Shown one piece after another: positions 8,612 through 17,163 of a stretch of DNA of 64,000 nucleotides (position 1 is its first letter; every line of letters begins with the position of its first letter). Made by a program: the position numbers and the translations under genes. The notes beneath the pieces are model-generated. The model had not been told where the DNA came from. It saw only the letters and a list, made by a program, of their open reading frames with translations, and did not search any database. Source of the DNA: Pseudomonas sp. ANT_H4 (GTDB taxonomy: Bacteria; Pseudomonadota; Gammaproteobacteria; Pseudomonadales; Pseudomonadaceae); the NCBI RefSeq assembly GCF_008369295.1, contig NZ_VOBG01000014.1, positions 62,001-126,000 on the forward strand, given 5' to 3'.

Positions 8612-9772
8612 ATGCTCAAAACCCTCGCGGTGGCCAATTACCGTTCGATCAACAAATTGGTGGTGCCGCTGGATCGGTTGAACCTGATCACCGGCCCCAA
8701 TGGCAGCGGCAAGTCCAACCTGTACCGTGCTTTACGACTGCTGGCGGAGACGGCCCAAGGTGGGGTGATCAACGCGCTGGCCCGTGAAGGAGGGCTGGAT
8801 TCGACGTTCTGGGCCGGGCCGGAAAACATCAGCCGGCGCATGCTCAGTGGCGAAGTCGAGGTTGAGCCAAGCGTACGCCAGGGCGCCAAGCGCTTGCGCT
8901 TGGGGTTTGCCGGGGAGGATTTCAGCTACGCGATCTCCCTGGGTCTGCCGGAGCCCGGCGAGTCATATTTCTCCCTGGACCCGGAGATCAAGAAGGAATG
9001 CATCTGGGCCGGCAATGTTTACCGCCCGGCGAGCCTGTTGGTGCAGCGCTCCGGCCCGATGGTGCGCGCCCGCGATGGCCGCGCCTGGGATGTATTGGCC
9101 AAGCACACGCCGAACTACCACAGCCTGTTCGATCAGGTTGGTAGCCTGCGGGGTTCGCCGGAGGTGCTGCTGTTGCGCGAGAGCATTCGCGGCTGGCGCT
9201 TTTATGATCACTTTCGCAGCGATGTCGACGCCCCGGTGCGTCAGCCGCAACTGGGCACGCGTACGCCAGTGTTGCATCACGACGGTCGGGATTTGGCGGC
9301 GGCGTTGCAGACCATTCGCGAGATTGGCGACCCCGAGGCATTGCAACGGGCAATCAGCGATGCGTTTCCCGGGGCTCGGTTGAATATCGAGCCATTGCAG
9401 GGCGGACGTTTTGCCATCGAATTTTATCAGGAAGGGTTGCTGCGGCCGTTGTCGGCGGCGGAGTTGTCGGACGGCATCCTGCGCTACTTGCTTCTGGTTG
9501 CGGCGCTGCTAACGCCACGGCCACCAACGATGATGGTGCTCAACGAACCAGAAACCAGCCTGCACCCGGACCTGTTGCCGGCGTTGGCGCGGTTGATTAT
9601 CCAGGTATCGCAGCAGTGCCAGGTGTGGGTGGTGTCCCATGCCAGCCGCTTGATTGCGGCGTTGCAGCAGGATGAGGAGTGCAATTCCATTGTGCTGGAG
9701 AAAGTGATGGGGCAGACGCAGATTGTCGGTCAGCGGGTGCTGGATGAGCCGGCTTGGCATTGGCCGAGTTAA
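8612..9772 (+). CDS. AAA family ATPase of the SMC/RecF-like (AAA_21) type
   Basis: A 386-residue ABC-class ATPase without membrane segments. Walker A is GPNGSGKS at residues 28-35. An ABC signature-like ELSDGIL precedes the Walker B region VLNEPETSLHP (309-319), where asparagine stands before the catalytic glutamate in place of the usual aspartate; the switch histidine follows in VVSHASR. Proteins of this type are standalone predicted ATPases, some acting in DNA repair or phage defence, others unknown. No nuclease or partner gene lies beside it, so no role is assigned. It ends just before a palindrome. Confidence 0.8.
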   Translation: MLKTLAVANYRSINKLVVPLDRLNLITGPNGSGKSNLYRALRLLAETAQGGVINALAREGGLDSTFWAGPENISRRMLSGEVEVEPSVRQGAKRLRLGFAGEDFSYAISLGLPEPGESYFSLDPEIKKECIWAGNVYRPASLLVQRSGPMVRARDGRAWDVLAKHTPNYHSLFDQVGSLRGSPEVLLLRESIRGWRFYDHFRSDVDAPVRQPQLGTRTPVLHHDGRDLAAALQTIREIGDPEALQRAISDAFPGARLNIEPLQGGRFAIEFYQEGLLRPLSAAELSDGILRYLLLVAALLTPRPPTMMVLNEPETSLHPDLLPALARLIIQVSQQCQVWVVSHASRLIAALQQDEECNSIVLEKVMGQTQIVGQRVLDEPAWHWPS

Positions 9773-9781
9773 GCGGTTAAG

Positions 9782-9809
9782 GATCGTTCCCACGCGCGAG
9801 GGAACGATC
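9782..9809. repeat. palindrome of the GATCGTTCCCACGC family
   Basis: GATCGTTCCC... GGGAACGATC with a short GC-rich centre, between two convergent genes. A shortened relative of the element at 3143-3174; likely serves as a bidirectional terminator. Confidence 0.65.
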
Positions 9810-9818
9810 AGGTAGAGA

Positions 9819-10694
9819 TTAGCCCTGCCACTTACCGCCTTCAACAATCACGCTTTCGGGCTTGGTGTCATCGCTCAGCTCTTTACGCACATATTGGTCA
9901 TACAGCTTGAGCAGGAATTTCTCCTCGCCCAGCTTGGCCAATTCACTATTCACCCAATCGCGCAGTTCGATATTGCCCTTCTTTACTGCCGGAGCAATCG
10001 GCGCTTCATCACCCAGTTTCTGCTCCAGCACGCGGTAACCAGGGTTCTGCTTGGCCCAGCTGAACAGCACCAAATTGTCCTGGGCATACGCATCACCACG
10101 ACCGGCGGACAGCGCTTGCAACGACTCGGAGTTTTTCTCGAACTTGAGCAGCTTCCAGTCCGGGTGGTTCTTGGTCAGCCAGATATCGGCAGTGGTACCG
10201 GTGGTGACGATGGTGGTACGGGTGGCCAGGTCATCCAGGCTTTTCACCGCACTGTCATTTGGCACCAGGGCCTGGACCGCGACTTTCAGGTTGGGGTTGG
10301 TGAAGTCCACCGCCTCCTTGCGTTCCGGGGTCACGGTCATGTTGGCGAGGATCAGGTCGACCTTGTCACTTTGCAGGAACGGAATACGGCTCGCCGGTTC
10401 AACGGCGACGAACTCGATCTTGTTCTCGTCGCCCAGCAGATCCTTGGCAAAACGCCGGCCGATGTCCGTATCGAAGCCGACGTAGCGCCCTGCTTCATCG
10501 ACAAAGCCGAACGGCGGCTTGTCGGTAAATACACCGACAATCAGCTTGTCCCGCGCCTTGATCTTGTCAATGTAGCTCACCACTGCCGGAGCGGCAGCGG
10601 CGGGCTTGACGGGTTCTTCGGACTTATTGCAGCCAGCCAGCAAAGCGAGGCCGAACAGTGGCAGTAACAACAGTGAAGATTTGGCAGTTTTCAT
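9819..10694 (-). CDS. polar amino-acid ABC transporter substrate-binding lipoprotein
   Basis: A 291-residue family 3 periplasmic binding protein. The N-terminus is a lipoprotein signal (LALLAGC, cysteine 22). The mature part opens with KARDKLIVGVFTDKPPFGFVD, as usual in glutamate/glutamine/cystine-type receptors, and has the ligand-anchoring pattern DLILANMTVTPERKEAVDF. It is the last gene of a four-gene operon and overlaps the ATPase gene by 4 bp. The exact amino acid cannot be read from the sequence. Confidence 0.85.
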   Translation of the reverse strand: MKTAKSSLLLLPLFGLALLAGCNKSEEPVKPAAAAPAVVSYIDKIKARDKLIVGVFTDKPPFGFVDEAGRYVGFDTDIGRRFAKDLLGDENKIEFVAVEPASRIPFLQSDKVDLILANMTVTPERKEAVDFTNPNLKVAVQALVPNDSAVKSLDDLATRTTIVTTGTTADIWLTKNHPDWKLLKFEKNSESLQALSAGRGDAYAQDNLVLFSWAKQNPGYRVLEQKLGDEAPIAPAVKKGNIELRDWVNSELAKLGEEKFLLKLYDQYVRKELSDDTKPESVIVEGGKWQG

Positions 10695-11467
10695 AACAGC
10701 TCCAGTTCCTTGGTCTTTTTGGGCAGTGTTGAAACAAAGGAGAATTTCTCCAGGAACTGCTGCGCGCGTGCGGTTTGCGGGTTCGTAAAGAATTCCTCGG
10801 GGGTGTTTTGTTCGAGTATGCGGCCGGCCTCCATAAACACCACGCGGTCGGCGACGGCGCGGGCGAAGGCCATTTCATGGGTGACGATCAGCAGGGTCAT
10901 ACCGTCCCGGGCCAGGCCCTGGATCACCTCCAGCACTTCCTTGACCATTTCCGGGTCGAGGGCGGCGGTGACTTCGTCAAACAGCATGACCTGAGGGTTC
11001 ATGCACAACGAGCGGACGATGGCGATGCGTTGCTGCTGGCCGCCCGAGAGCTGTCGCGGGAAAGCGTCGCGCTTATCGGACAGGCCAACCCGCTCCAGCA
11101 GTTTTTCTGCCTGGGCGCGGGCTTCGCGGGGTTCGCGTTTTTGCACTTTCAGCGGGCCCAGCAAAATATTGTCGAGCACGTTCATATGGGGGAACAGGTG
11201 ATAACTCTGGAACACCATGCCTACGTTCTGCCGCACCTGGCGCCAGTCGGTGGCCTTGTCCAGCAGTTCACGGCCTGCGAAACGCAAGTGCCCGCTGTGA
11301 GCCACTTCCAGGCCATTGAGGCAACGCAACAAAGTACTTTTGCCGCAACCGCTAGGGCCGAGAATCACCACCACTTCGCCGCTTTCGACGCTCAGGTCGA
11401 TGTCCTTGAGCACCTGCTGCTCGCCGAAGAATTTGTTGAAACCCTGGAACTCGATCAATGCGCTCAT
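10691..11467 (-). CDS. polar amino-acid ABC transporter ATP-binding protein
   Basis: A 258-residue ATPase like GlnQ/HisP. Walker A GPSGCGKS is at 37-44, the signature LSGGQQQR follows, and Walker B reads VMLFDEVTAALDP, with valine where most relatives have proline. It drives import by the two permeases upstream and is coupled to both neighbours by 4-bp overlaps. Confidence 0.88.
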   Translation of the reverse strand: MSALIEFQGFNKFFGEQQVLKDIDLSVESGEVVVILGPSGCGKSTLLRCLNGLEVAHSGHLRFAGRELLDKATDWRQVRQNVGMVFQSYHLFPHMNVLDNILLGPLKVQKREPREARAQAEKLLERVGLSDKRDAFPRQLSGGQQQRIAIVRSLCMNPQVMLFDEVTAALDPEMVKEVLEVIQGLARDGMTLLIVTHEMAFARAVADRVVFMEAGRILEQNTPEEFFTNPQTARAQQFLEKFSFVSTLPKKTKELELL

Positions 11468-12123
11468 GCTTGGGCCCAGCGCCGTTCCAGCACCTTGGAG
11501 GCGGCCGACAACGGGTAGCAGATAAAGAAGAAAAACAGGAACAGCGCGCCGTAGATCAACACTGACTCATAGGTGCGCTCGATGATTTGCTGGCCGACCT
11601 TGATCACGTCCACCACGCCGATCAGCACCGCCAGGGAGCTGGTCTTGATGATGCGGGTGTAGACGTTGATGGTGGGCGGAGTCATGCGTTTGAGGGCCTG
11701 GGGGAGCAGCACGTAACCGTAAAGCTGCGGGTCCGACAAACCAATCGACAGGCCCGCCTCACGTTGCCCGCGCGGCAGGGAATGCAAGGCACCGCGCACC
11801 ACTTCGCCCACTTCACTGGCGCCCCACAGGGACAGCACCAGCACTGCGCACCAGAAACTGGGAATGCTCAGGCCAAAGAAAATCGGCAGGCCGAAGAACA
11901 GCAGGTACAGCCACACCAGCACCGGAATCGCCCGGAACAGCTCCAGGTAAATTCGCAGCACGAGGTTGATGGCTTTCGAATTCAGCGTGCGCAACACGCC
12001 GTACAACACGCCGCCGACGGTGCTGAAGGCGATGCTCAAGAAGGAGATCGACAGGGTTTGCGCCGCGCCCTTGCCCAGTTGCGGCAACGACACCCAAAGC
12101 AATTCAAGACCCGAACTGGCCAT
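11464..12123 (-). CDS. polar amino-acid ABC transporter permease (second)
   Basis: A 219-residue inner-membrane permease of the HisM/GlnP type. An EAA-like loop (REAGLSIGLSDPQLYGYVLLP) precedes the last membrane segments. Its start overlaps the preceding permease gene by 20 bp and its end overlaps the ATPase start. The two permeases presumably form a heterodimer. Confidence 0.87.
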   Translation of the reverse strand: MASSGLELLWVSLPQLGKGAAQTLSISFLSIAFSTVGGVLYGVLRTLNSKAINLVLRIYLELFRAIPVLVWLYLLFFGLPIFFGLSIPSFWCAVLVLSLWGASEVGEVVRGALHSLPRGQREAGLSIGLSDPQLYGYVLLPQALKRMTPPTINVYTRIIKTSSLAVLIGVVDVIKVGQQIIERTYESVLIYGALFLFFFFICYPLSAASKVLERRWAQA

Positions 12124-12769
12124 GCTGGAGCCTCCTTTCCAGGCGGCTGAGCAGCAGCGACAGCGGCAGGAACAACAGCACGCAAATCAACGTCAGCACG
12201 GCGAGCATTTCGTAGGTTTTGTAGTAGAGGGCGATATAGCTTTTGGCGGTGTAGAGAATCTCTGGCACCGCCACCGCCGAGACCACCGTGGTCTCCTTGA
12301 GCAGAAAAATGAAGTTAGCGAACAGTGCCGGCAGGCTGAGAATCCCCGCCTGGGGCAGGATCACGTAGCGCAACAATTGCCAGTGGGACAGGCCGATGGA
12401 CTTGCCCGACTCGATCTGTGCCAACGGCACCGCCTCAACACCGGCACGCAGCACTTCAGTGAGGTAGGCGCCGCCCAGGAAAGTCATGGTGATGATAGCC
12501 GCCCAGAACCCGGAGATATTCACACCCAGGGCCGGCAACGCGAAGTAGACGAAAAACAGTTGGATCAGCAGCGGTGTGTTGCGGGCCAGCTCCACATACA
12601 ACGCCACCAGGCGCCACAGGTAAGGCGTGCGAAACACCAGCAAGGCTGCGTTGATCAGCGCCACCAGCAGCGATGTGCAGATGGCGATCAGGCCCACTTG
12701 CAGCGTCACACCCACGGCCTTGAGAAACGCGGGCAGCGTACTGAGGATAAAAGCGTAATCGAAGGTCAT
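12104..12769 (-). CDS. polar amino-acid ABC transporter permease (first)
   Basis: A 221-residue HisM/GlnP-type permease, first gene of the operon. The EAA-like loop IESGKSIGLSHWQLLRYVILP is present. The frame is open to a TTG at 12790, but the ATG at 12769 after CAGGGACTT gives the standard N-terminus (MTFDYAFILST) and is chosen. An A/T-rich promoter-like stretch lies upstream at 12845-12905. Confidence 0.85.
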   Translation of the reverse strand: MTFDYAFILSTLPAFLKAVGVTLQVGLIAICTSLLVALINAALLVFRTPYLWRLVALYVELARNTPLLIQLFFVYFALPALGVNISGFWAAIITMTFLGGAYLTEVLRAGVEAVPLAQIESGKSIGLSHWQLLRYVILPQAGILSLPALFANFIFLLKETTVVSAVAVPEILYTAKSYIALYYKTYEMLAVLTLICVLLFLPLSLLLSRLERRLQHGQFGS

Positions 12770-13051
12770 TTGAAGTCCCTGACGCCGCAAGGGTAATGCG
12801 GCGCTGGCGCGGTCCGATTCGACGTGGGTAACGCCGAGTAGCGCGAACTTTAAAGGTATAAAAAGTAAAATTTAAATACCTAAATAGCATATTGATATCA
12901 CCCAAATAGATAACCTGCGGATTCGCGGGGTTGCTGGATGACAGCTACTGTTCTCGGCGTTGTAGGAAACTTCTTTTTATCGGCGCTGAGCTCCAAGGAT
13001 TGGCAGCGCTTGGCCAGACGGATGGCCACTTAACAGGCGAGGGAATGACCG

Positions 13052-13138
13052 ATGACCGAGACAAAACCGATTGACCCGCAGGAGTTGCTGAAGTGGCTGA
13101 TGGCGTTGCGGCGGGCGATTAATACCCGAAATCTCTGA
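13052..13138 (+). CDS. possible 28-residue small protein, unknown
   Basis: ATG at 13052, TGA at 13136-13138, preceded by GCGAGGGA nine to sixteen bases upstream, which could serve as a ribosome site. The predicted peptide is amphipathic with a basic end (MALRRAINTRNL). It may be a real small protein or the start of a decayed gene. No family recognised. Confidence 0.25.
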   Translation: MTETKPIDPQELLKWLMALRRAINTRNL

Positions 13139-13154
13139 AAAAACGCAGGCTAAA

Positions 13155-13184
13155 TGTGGTGAGCGGGCAAGCCCGCTCGCCACA
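13155..13184. repeat. REP-like palindrome TGTGGTGAGCGGGCAAGCCCGCTCGCCACA
   Basis: Near-perfect 30-base inverted repeat downstream of metQ, of the TGTGGCGAG...CTCGCCACA type common in fluorescent pseudomonads. It could also terminate metQ transcription. Confidence 0.65.
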
Positions 13185-13216
13185 GCCGTCGGCGTTCAAA
13201 CCTTGAAGGGGGTTTA

Positions 13217-13999
13217 TCAGAACGCTGGCACTACCGCGCCGTTGTACTTCTTCTCGATGAAGGCTTTGACTTCAGGGCTGGTCAGGGCCTTGGCCAGTTT
13301 CTGGATAGCCGCGCTGTCCTTGTTGTCTGGACGGGCTACCAGGAAGTTCACGTACGGCGACTTGGCGTCTTCGATAACCAGCGCATCCTTGGCTGGGTTC
13401 AGGCCAGCTTCCAGGGCGTAGTTGGTGTTGATCATATCCAGGTCAACCTGGTCCAGAACCCGTGGCAGCAGCGCCGACTCCAGCTCCTTGAACTTCAGGT
13501 TCTTTGGGTTACTCGCGATGTCTTTAGGCGTGGACAGAGCGTTGGTCGGGTCTTTCAGGGTGATCAAGCCCGCCTTTTGCAGCAGCAGGAGTGCGCGGCC
13601 GCTGTTGGAGCCTTCGTTGGGGATGGCCACGGTCGCGCCATCTTTCAACTCAGCCAGGCTTTTGATTTTCTTCGAGTAACCACCAAAGGGTTCAACGTGC
13701 ACGCCGATCACGGTGACCAGGTTGGTGCCTTTACCCTTATTGAAGTTTTGCAGGTACGGCAGGGTCTGGAAGTAGTTGGCGTCCAGACGCTTCTCGGCCA
13801 CTTGTACGTTCGGTTGCACGTAGTCGGTGAAGACCTTGATTTCCAGGTCCACGCCTTCCTTGGCCAGGGCTGGCTTGATCAGTTCAAGGATCTCGGCATG
13901 GGGAACCGGGGTGGCAGCCACCACCAGTTTCTCGCCAGCCTGGGCCAGGCTAGCAGTCAGGGCAGCCGCCAGTGCGGTGAATAACAGAACCTTTTTCAT
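13217..13999 (-). CDS. metQ: MetQ/NlpA-family methionine-binding protein
   Basis: A 260-residue periplasmic binding protein. A cleavable signal ends in AQA (residues 19-21) and is followed by EKLVVAATPVPHAEILE, the conserved start of MetQ proteins; VAIPNEGSNSGRALLLLQKAGLI is the conserved substrate-pocket region. There is no lipobox cysteine, so it is a soluble rather than lipid-anchored form. It is a single gene here; the metNI genes that would serve it are either those at the left edge or elsewhere. D- or L-methionine, or a methionine-like sulfur compound, is the likely ligand. Confidence 0.85.
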   Translation of the reverse strand: MKKVLLFTALAAALTASLAQAGEKLVVAATPVPHAEILELIKPALAKEGVDLEIKVFTDYVQPNVQVAEKRLDANYFQTLPYLQNFNKGKGTNLVTVIGVHVEPFGGYSKKIKSLAELKDGATVAIPNEGSNSGRALLLLQKAGLITLKDPTNALSTPKDIASNPKNLKFKELESALLPRVLDQVDLDMINTNYALEAGLNPAKDALVIEDAKSPYVNFLVARPDNKDSAAIQKLAKALTSPEVKAFIEKKYNGAVVPAF

Positions 14000-14232
14000 G
14001 CAGTGTCCTTATCGAAAATCCGGGGCGCCAGCGACGGCCGCTTTTTATATGGTGTGCCAGCGAAGTGCTATCGCGGCGTGAAACGGACAATACCGATATT
14101 TTTTATTCCCGAACAATACCTTTTATTCACTTTGATATTCCATTTTGTTCATACAGACGGTAAGCCTTCCAATAGACGCTTCAAAGCACTGCGCTCGGCA
14201 TCGGTGCCGTCCTGCAGGATCTGCCGGACCTG

Positions 14233-15081
14233 CTATTCGATCCCCGCCACCGACGGCACACTCACCGGCAAATTCAAATGTTCCGGCAAAATCTCATCGC
14301 CACTGCTGACCAGCAGCGCAAAGTGAATGACGTTCTCCAGCTCGCGGGTATTGCCCGGCCAACTGTGGTGTTCCAGCACCCGTTGCGCCGCCTCGCTGAT
14401 CAATGGCACAGGCAGGTCCAGGCGCTGGCTGTAGATGCCGAGGAAATATTCGGCCAGGGACAGGATATCGCCCACCCGCTCGCGCAGCGCCGGCAACTCA
14501 AGATGGCCTTCGTTGAGGTAATGGAACAGGCGCTCGTGGAATTTACCGACAGCCACCGCCTGGGCCAGGTCGATGCTGGTGGCCGCCACCAGGCGCACAT
14601 CCACCGGGCTAGGCTGGTGAGCGCCGACGCGGGTCACTTCGTGGTTTTCCAGAGCGGCTAGCAACTTGACCTGGATCGGCAACGGCAAGTCGCCGATTTC
14701 ATCGAGGTACAAGGTGCCGCCGTTGGCCGACCCGAACCAACCGGCGCGACTGCTGGCCGCGCCGCTGTGGCTACCGGCGGCGTAACCAAACAGCTCCGCG
14801 TCGGCATAAGTGGGGCTGATGGCGCCGCAATTGACCGAGACAAATAAACCGGCGCGGTCACTGCCGCGGTGGATGTGCCGTGCGAGCAATTCCTTGCCGC
14901 TACCGGTTTCACCGCGAATCAACACCGGCAAGGCGCGGGGGGCAAGGCTTTCGAGGTCTTCGCGCAGTTGCCGCGAACGCGGGTCGACAAACACCAGTGC
15001 CTTGGCGCGGATGCTAAGGGGACTTTTTTCGGCGTCGGGAAAGGTCAGCAGCGGCTGACCGAAATTTTCATGCAGGCTCAT
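14233..15081 (-). CDS. sigma-54-interacting AAA+ regulator, C-terminus cut by TAG, degenerate GAFTGA
   Basis: A 282-residue enhancer-binding-type ATPase without an N-terminal sensor domain. Walker A GETGSGKE is at 57-64 and Walker B is GGTLYLDEIGD. The loop that should read GAFTGA and touch sigma-54 reads GSHSGA (103-108). The ATG at 15081 has GGGAG before it; an upstream TTG at 15123 is less likely. The frame ends at TAG (14233-14235), but the same frame continues for 27 more codons (QVRQILQDGTDAERSALK...) to a TGA at 14149, so a CAG-to-TAG change is suspected. No Fis-type helix-turn-helix is visible. It lies next to metQ, and sulfur-related regulators of this type are known in Pseudomonas. 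Confidence 0.75.
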   Translation of the reverse strand: MSLHENFGQPLLTFPDAEKSPLSIRAKALVFVDPRSRQLREDLESLAPRALPVLIRGETGSGKELLARHIHRGSDRAGLFVSVNCGAISPTYADAELFGYAAGSHSGAASSRAGWFGSANGGTLYLDEIGDLPLPIQVKLLAALENHEVTRVGAHQPSPVDVRLVAATSIDLAQAVAVGKFHERLFHYLNEGHLELPALRERVGDILSLAEYFLGIYSQRLDLPVPLISEAAQRVLEHHSWPGNTRELENVIHFALLVSSGDEILPEHLNLPVSVPSVAGIE

Positions 15082-15129
15082 GGCAGGCTCCCACCCCAAT
15101 CCACTCAGGGACGGGGCGTTCAAGAAATA

Positions 15130-15711
15130 TTACGCACGGCGCCGGGAGTGCTGCTCCAGGCGACTTTGCAGGCGATAGAGGTAAGCGAAACCCTGCTCCC
15201 AGCGCTGGTGCCCGGACTTCACATTGATGTGCCCGGCACCGGCGAGAATCCCGGCCTCGGCGCCCCAGTTGCGCGCCAGTTCCATAGCACGAGGGGCGCT
15301 GACAGCGCTGTCGTTATCGGAGCTGACGACTTGGCTGGGGAACGGCAGCAAGTCGGTGGGGATCGGTGCGAAATTACGCAGGGCGGGCGCGCAGGCAGGT
15401 CGTTCGACATCGGCCGGAGCCACCAGCAAGGCGCCGCGTACCTGGCGCAGGAAATGCACCGGGGCGGTAGCGGCCCAATGGGCGACCGTGATGCAGCCCA
15501 GGCTATGGGCGATCAGAATGACCGGGGTGCTGTCGGCGGCAATCGCTTCGGCCAGCGCCGCTACCCAGTCTTCGCGGCGCGGAGTCAGCCAGTCGGCCTG
15601 CTCCACCCGAGCGCTGTTGGGCAGACTGTTCTGCCAGTGACTTTGCCAATGGTCTTCTGGCGATCCTTGCCAGCCCGGCACGATCAGATAACGAATCGAC
15701 TCGCTGTGCAT
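15130..15711 (-). CDS. RBBP9/YdeN-family alpha/beta hydrolase
   Basis: A 193-residue serine hydrolase of the RBBP9 family. It opens with YLIVPGWQGSPEDHWQ, has the nucleophile elbow IAHSLG (serine about residue 69), the conserved VVSSDND aspartate region and the histidine in GAGHIN near residue 160. Such proteins are small cytosolic hydrolases with unknown natural substrates. It is 48 bp upstream of the AAA+ regulator and on the same strand, so probably co-transcribed. Confidence 0.82.
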   Translation of the reverse strand: MHSESIRYLIVPGWQGSPEDHWQSHWQNSLPNSARVEQADWLTPRREDWVAALAEAIAADSTPVILIAHSLGCITVAHWAATAPVHFLRQVRGALLVAPADVERPACAPALRNFAPIPTDLLPFPSQVVSSDNDSAVSAPRAMELARNWGAEAGILAGAGHINVKSGHQRWEQGFAYLYRLQSRLEQHSRRRA

Positions 15712-15826
15712 GGGTGTGCCCTCCTGCAGCGTTTAACGTTGCTGACCAGTATAGGGACGAGGTTTATATTCGTTAAGGAATAAGAAGCTATTTATTAATA
15801 ACCAAAAACTCAAACCTGCCGAAACT

Positions 15827-15857
15827 GATTGTTCCCACGCAAAGCGTGGGAACAATC
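15827..15857. repeat. palindrome GATTGTTCCCACGC / GCGTGGGAACAATC
   Basis: Fourteen-base arms, perfect, separated by AAA; the same family as 3143-3174 and 9782-9809. It lies between the exbD end and the start of the hydrolase gene. Confidence 0.7.
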
Positions 15858-15880
15858 ACATCGACAGTAAATTTCAGGCA

Positions 15881-15919
15881 AAAAAAAGGCCGCACCCTGC
15901 CAAGGAGACGGCCAAAAAA
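15881..15919 (-). terminator. likely rho-independent terminator of tonB-exbB-exbD
   Basis: On the minus strand a GGCCG/CGGCC stem is followed by a run of seven T (the A run at 15881-15887 on the plus strand). It lies about 75 bp after the exbD stop. Confidence 0.5.
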
Positions 15920-15991
15920 CAGATTCACGCTTTCAGTTGCACGCTACAAGTCAAAGCAGGCTGGCTCTTGCTTGTCGCTTGCAGCTTCGCC

Positions 15992-16393
15992 CTACCGGGC
16001 GGTAATCACCGACAGCTTGGTAATGCCCGCTCGCTCGATAGACGCCATGGCTCGCGCCACTTCGCCGTAGTTCACGCCATCATCGGCTTGCAGTTGTACC
16101 CGCACATTGGGGTCCTTGGCCTTGGCCGCCTGCAAGTTGAATTCCAGCAGGTTTGGCTGGATTTCGTCCTTGTTGATAAACACCTTGCCAGCGCCGTCGA
16201 TGCTCACCACCAGCGGGTCTTTCTGTTCCACCGGGGCCACGGCCTCGGTCTTGGGCAGGTTGATCGGGATCGCATTGGTCAGCAGCGGCGCGGTGACGAT
16301 AAACACCACCAGCAGCACCAGCATCACGTCCACCAGGGGCGTGACGTTGATCTCGCTCAGTACCTCGTCGCTGTCTTGTGTGGAGAAGGCCAT
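15992..16393 (-). CDS. exbD: ExbD, TonB-system proton channel subunit
   Basis: A 133-residue protein with one N-terminal membrane segment (VDVMLVLLVVFIVTAPLL) carrying the conserved aspartate of the proton path, followed by a periplasmic domain. With ExbB it forms the proton-driven motor that energises TonB. The gene begins one base after the exbB stop. Confidence 0.92.
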   Translation of the reverse strand: MAFSTQDSDEVLSEINVTPLVDVMLVLLVVFIVTAPLLTNAIPINLPKTEAVAPVEQKDPLVVSIDGAGKVFINKDEIQPNLLEFNLQAAKAKDPNVRVQLQADDGVNYGEVARAMASIERAGITKLSVITAR

Positions 16394-16394
16394 A

Positions 16395-17120
16395 TCAGGA
16401 CGCCTCCTTCACTTTCTGCGTGCCGCCCTGAGTGGCCGTCTTGTGCAGGGCCGGATGGATCAACACGCGAAACGAGTTCTTCTGCGCCAGGCTGTAGAAG
16501 TCGTGGGCGAAGTCGTCGAGGTCAGCGGCCGCAAGCTTCAGGCGACGCAGGAAGTAGTTGTAGACCAGCACCGCCGGCACGGCGACGGCGATACCGACAC
16601 CGGTCGCGACCAGGGCGGCACCGATGGGACCCGCCACGGTTTCCAGGCTGGCGGAACCGGCGGCACTGATGCCCTTCAACGCTTCCATGATCCCCCACAC
16701 GGTGCCGAACAGACCGATAAACGGCGAGGTGCTGCCGATACTGGCGACCACGGCCAGGCCGGTTTCCAGGGAGCGACGCTCACGGACTATTTGCTGACGC
16801 AGGGCGCGTTCAAGACGGTCCTGGTGATTGATCGCCTGGCTCAGGTCTGCCGCGTGAGACGCATCGCCAACCTGGATCGCTGCATAACCGGCCTGGGCCA
16901 CGCGGGCAGCCGCGCCGGGCTGGGTCTCGCTCAATTCGGCAGCCGAGTCGAGGCTCGACGCCGCCCAGAACTGTTTGTGGAACTTGCGATCCTGGGCCTT
17001 GAGGCGACCGAACTGCACGCCCTTGAGCAGGGCCAGGCCCCAGGTGGCGACGGAAAAGATCACCAACAGCCAGATCACCGTGCTTTCGATGGACTCAAGT
17101 GGAGATGCCAATAACGTCAT
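16395..17120 (-). CDS. exbB: ExbB, TonB-system proton channel subunit
   Basis: A 241-residue MotA/TolQ/ExbB-type protein with three membrane segments; the conserved region GSTSPFIGLFGTVWGIM and the later GPIGAALVATGVGIAVAVPAVL are typical. The frame is open to 17216 but the ATG at 17120 with GAGGGA upstream gives the family N-terminus. It lies between tonB (43 bp gap) and exbD. Confidence 0.92.
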   Translation of the reverse strand: MTLLASPLESIESTVIWLLVIFSVATWGLALLKGVQFGRLKAQDRKFHKQFWAASSLDSAAELSETQPGAAARVAQAGYAAIQVGDASHAADLSQAINHQDRLERALRQQIVRERRSLETGLAVVASIGSTSPFIGLFGTVWGIMEALKGISAAGSASLETVAGPIGAALVATGVGIAVAVPAVLVYNYFLRRLKLAAADLDDFAHDFYSLAQKNSFRVLIHPALHKTATQGGTQKVKEAS

Positions 17121-17163
17121 GATGTATTCCCTCGGTGTAAGCGATTTGGTGTTGAGCCCGTGC

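Larger units (their letters stand above)
12770..13216. other. intergenic region: A/T-rich promoter zone, possible tiny ORF, small palindrome
   Basis: About 450 bases between the amino-acid transporter operon and metQ. Bases 12845-12905 are strongly A/T rich and probably carry the promoter of the transporter operon. A 28-codon frame, MTETKPIDPQELLKWLMALR..., runs 13052-13138 on the plus strand; it has plausible codon use but no homologue that I recognise. A REP-like palindrome (13155-13184) follows. Confidence 0.5.

Noticed and set aside
8473..8787. Plus-strand frame over the ATPase start
   Set aside because: Made of the REP-like intergenic sequence and the wrong frame of the ATPase gene.
12977..13183. 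68-codon minus-strand frame
   Set aside because: Includes the palindrome at 13155-13184 and lacks a ribosome site; no homology seen.
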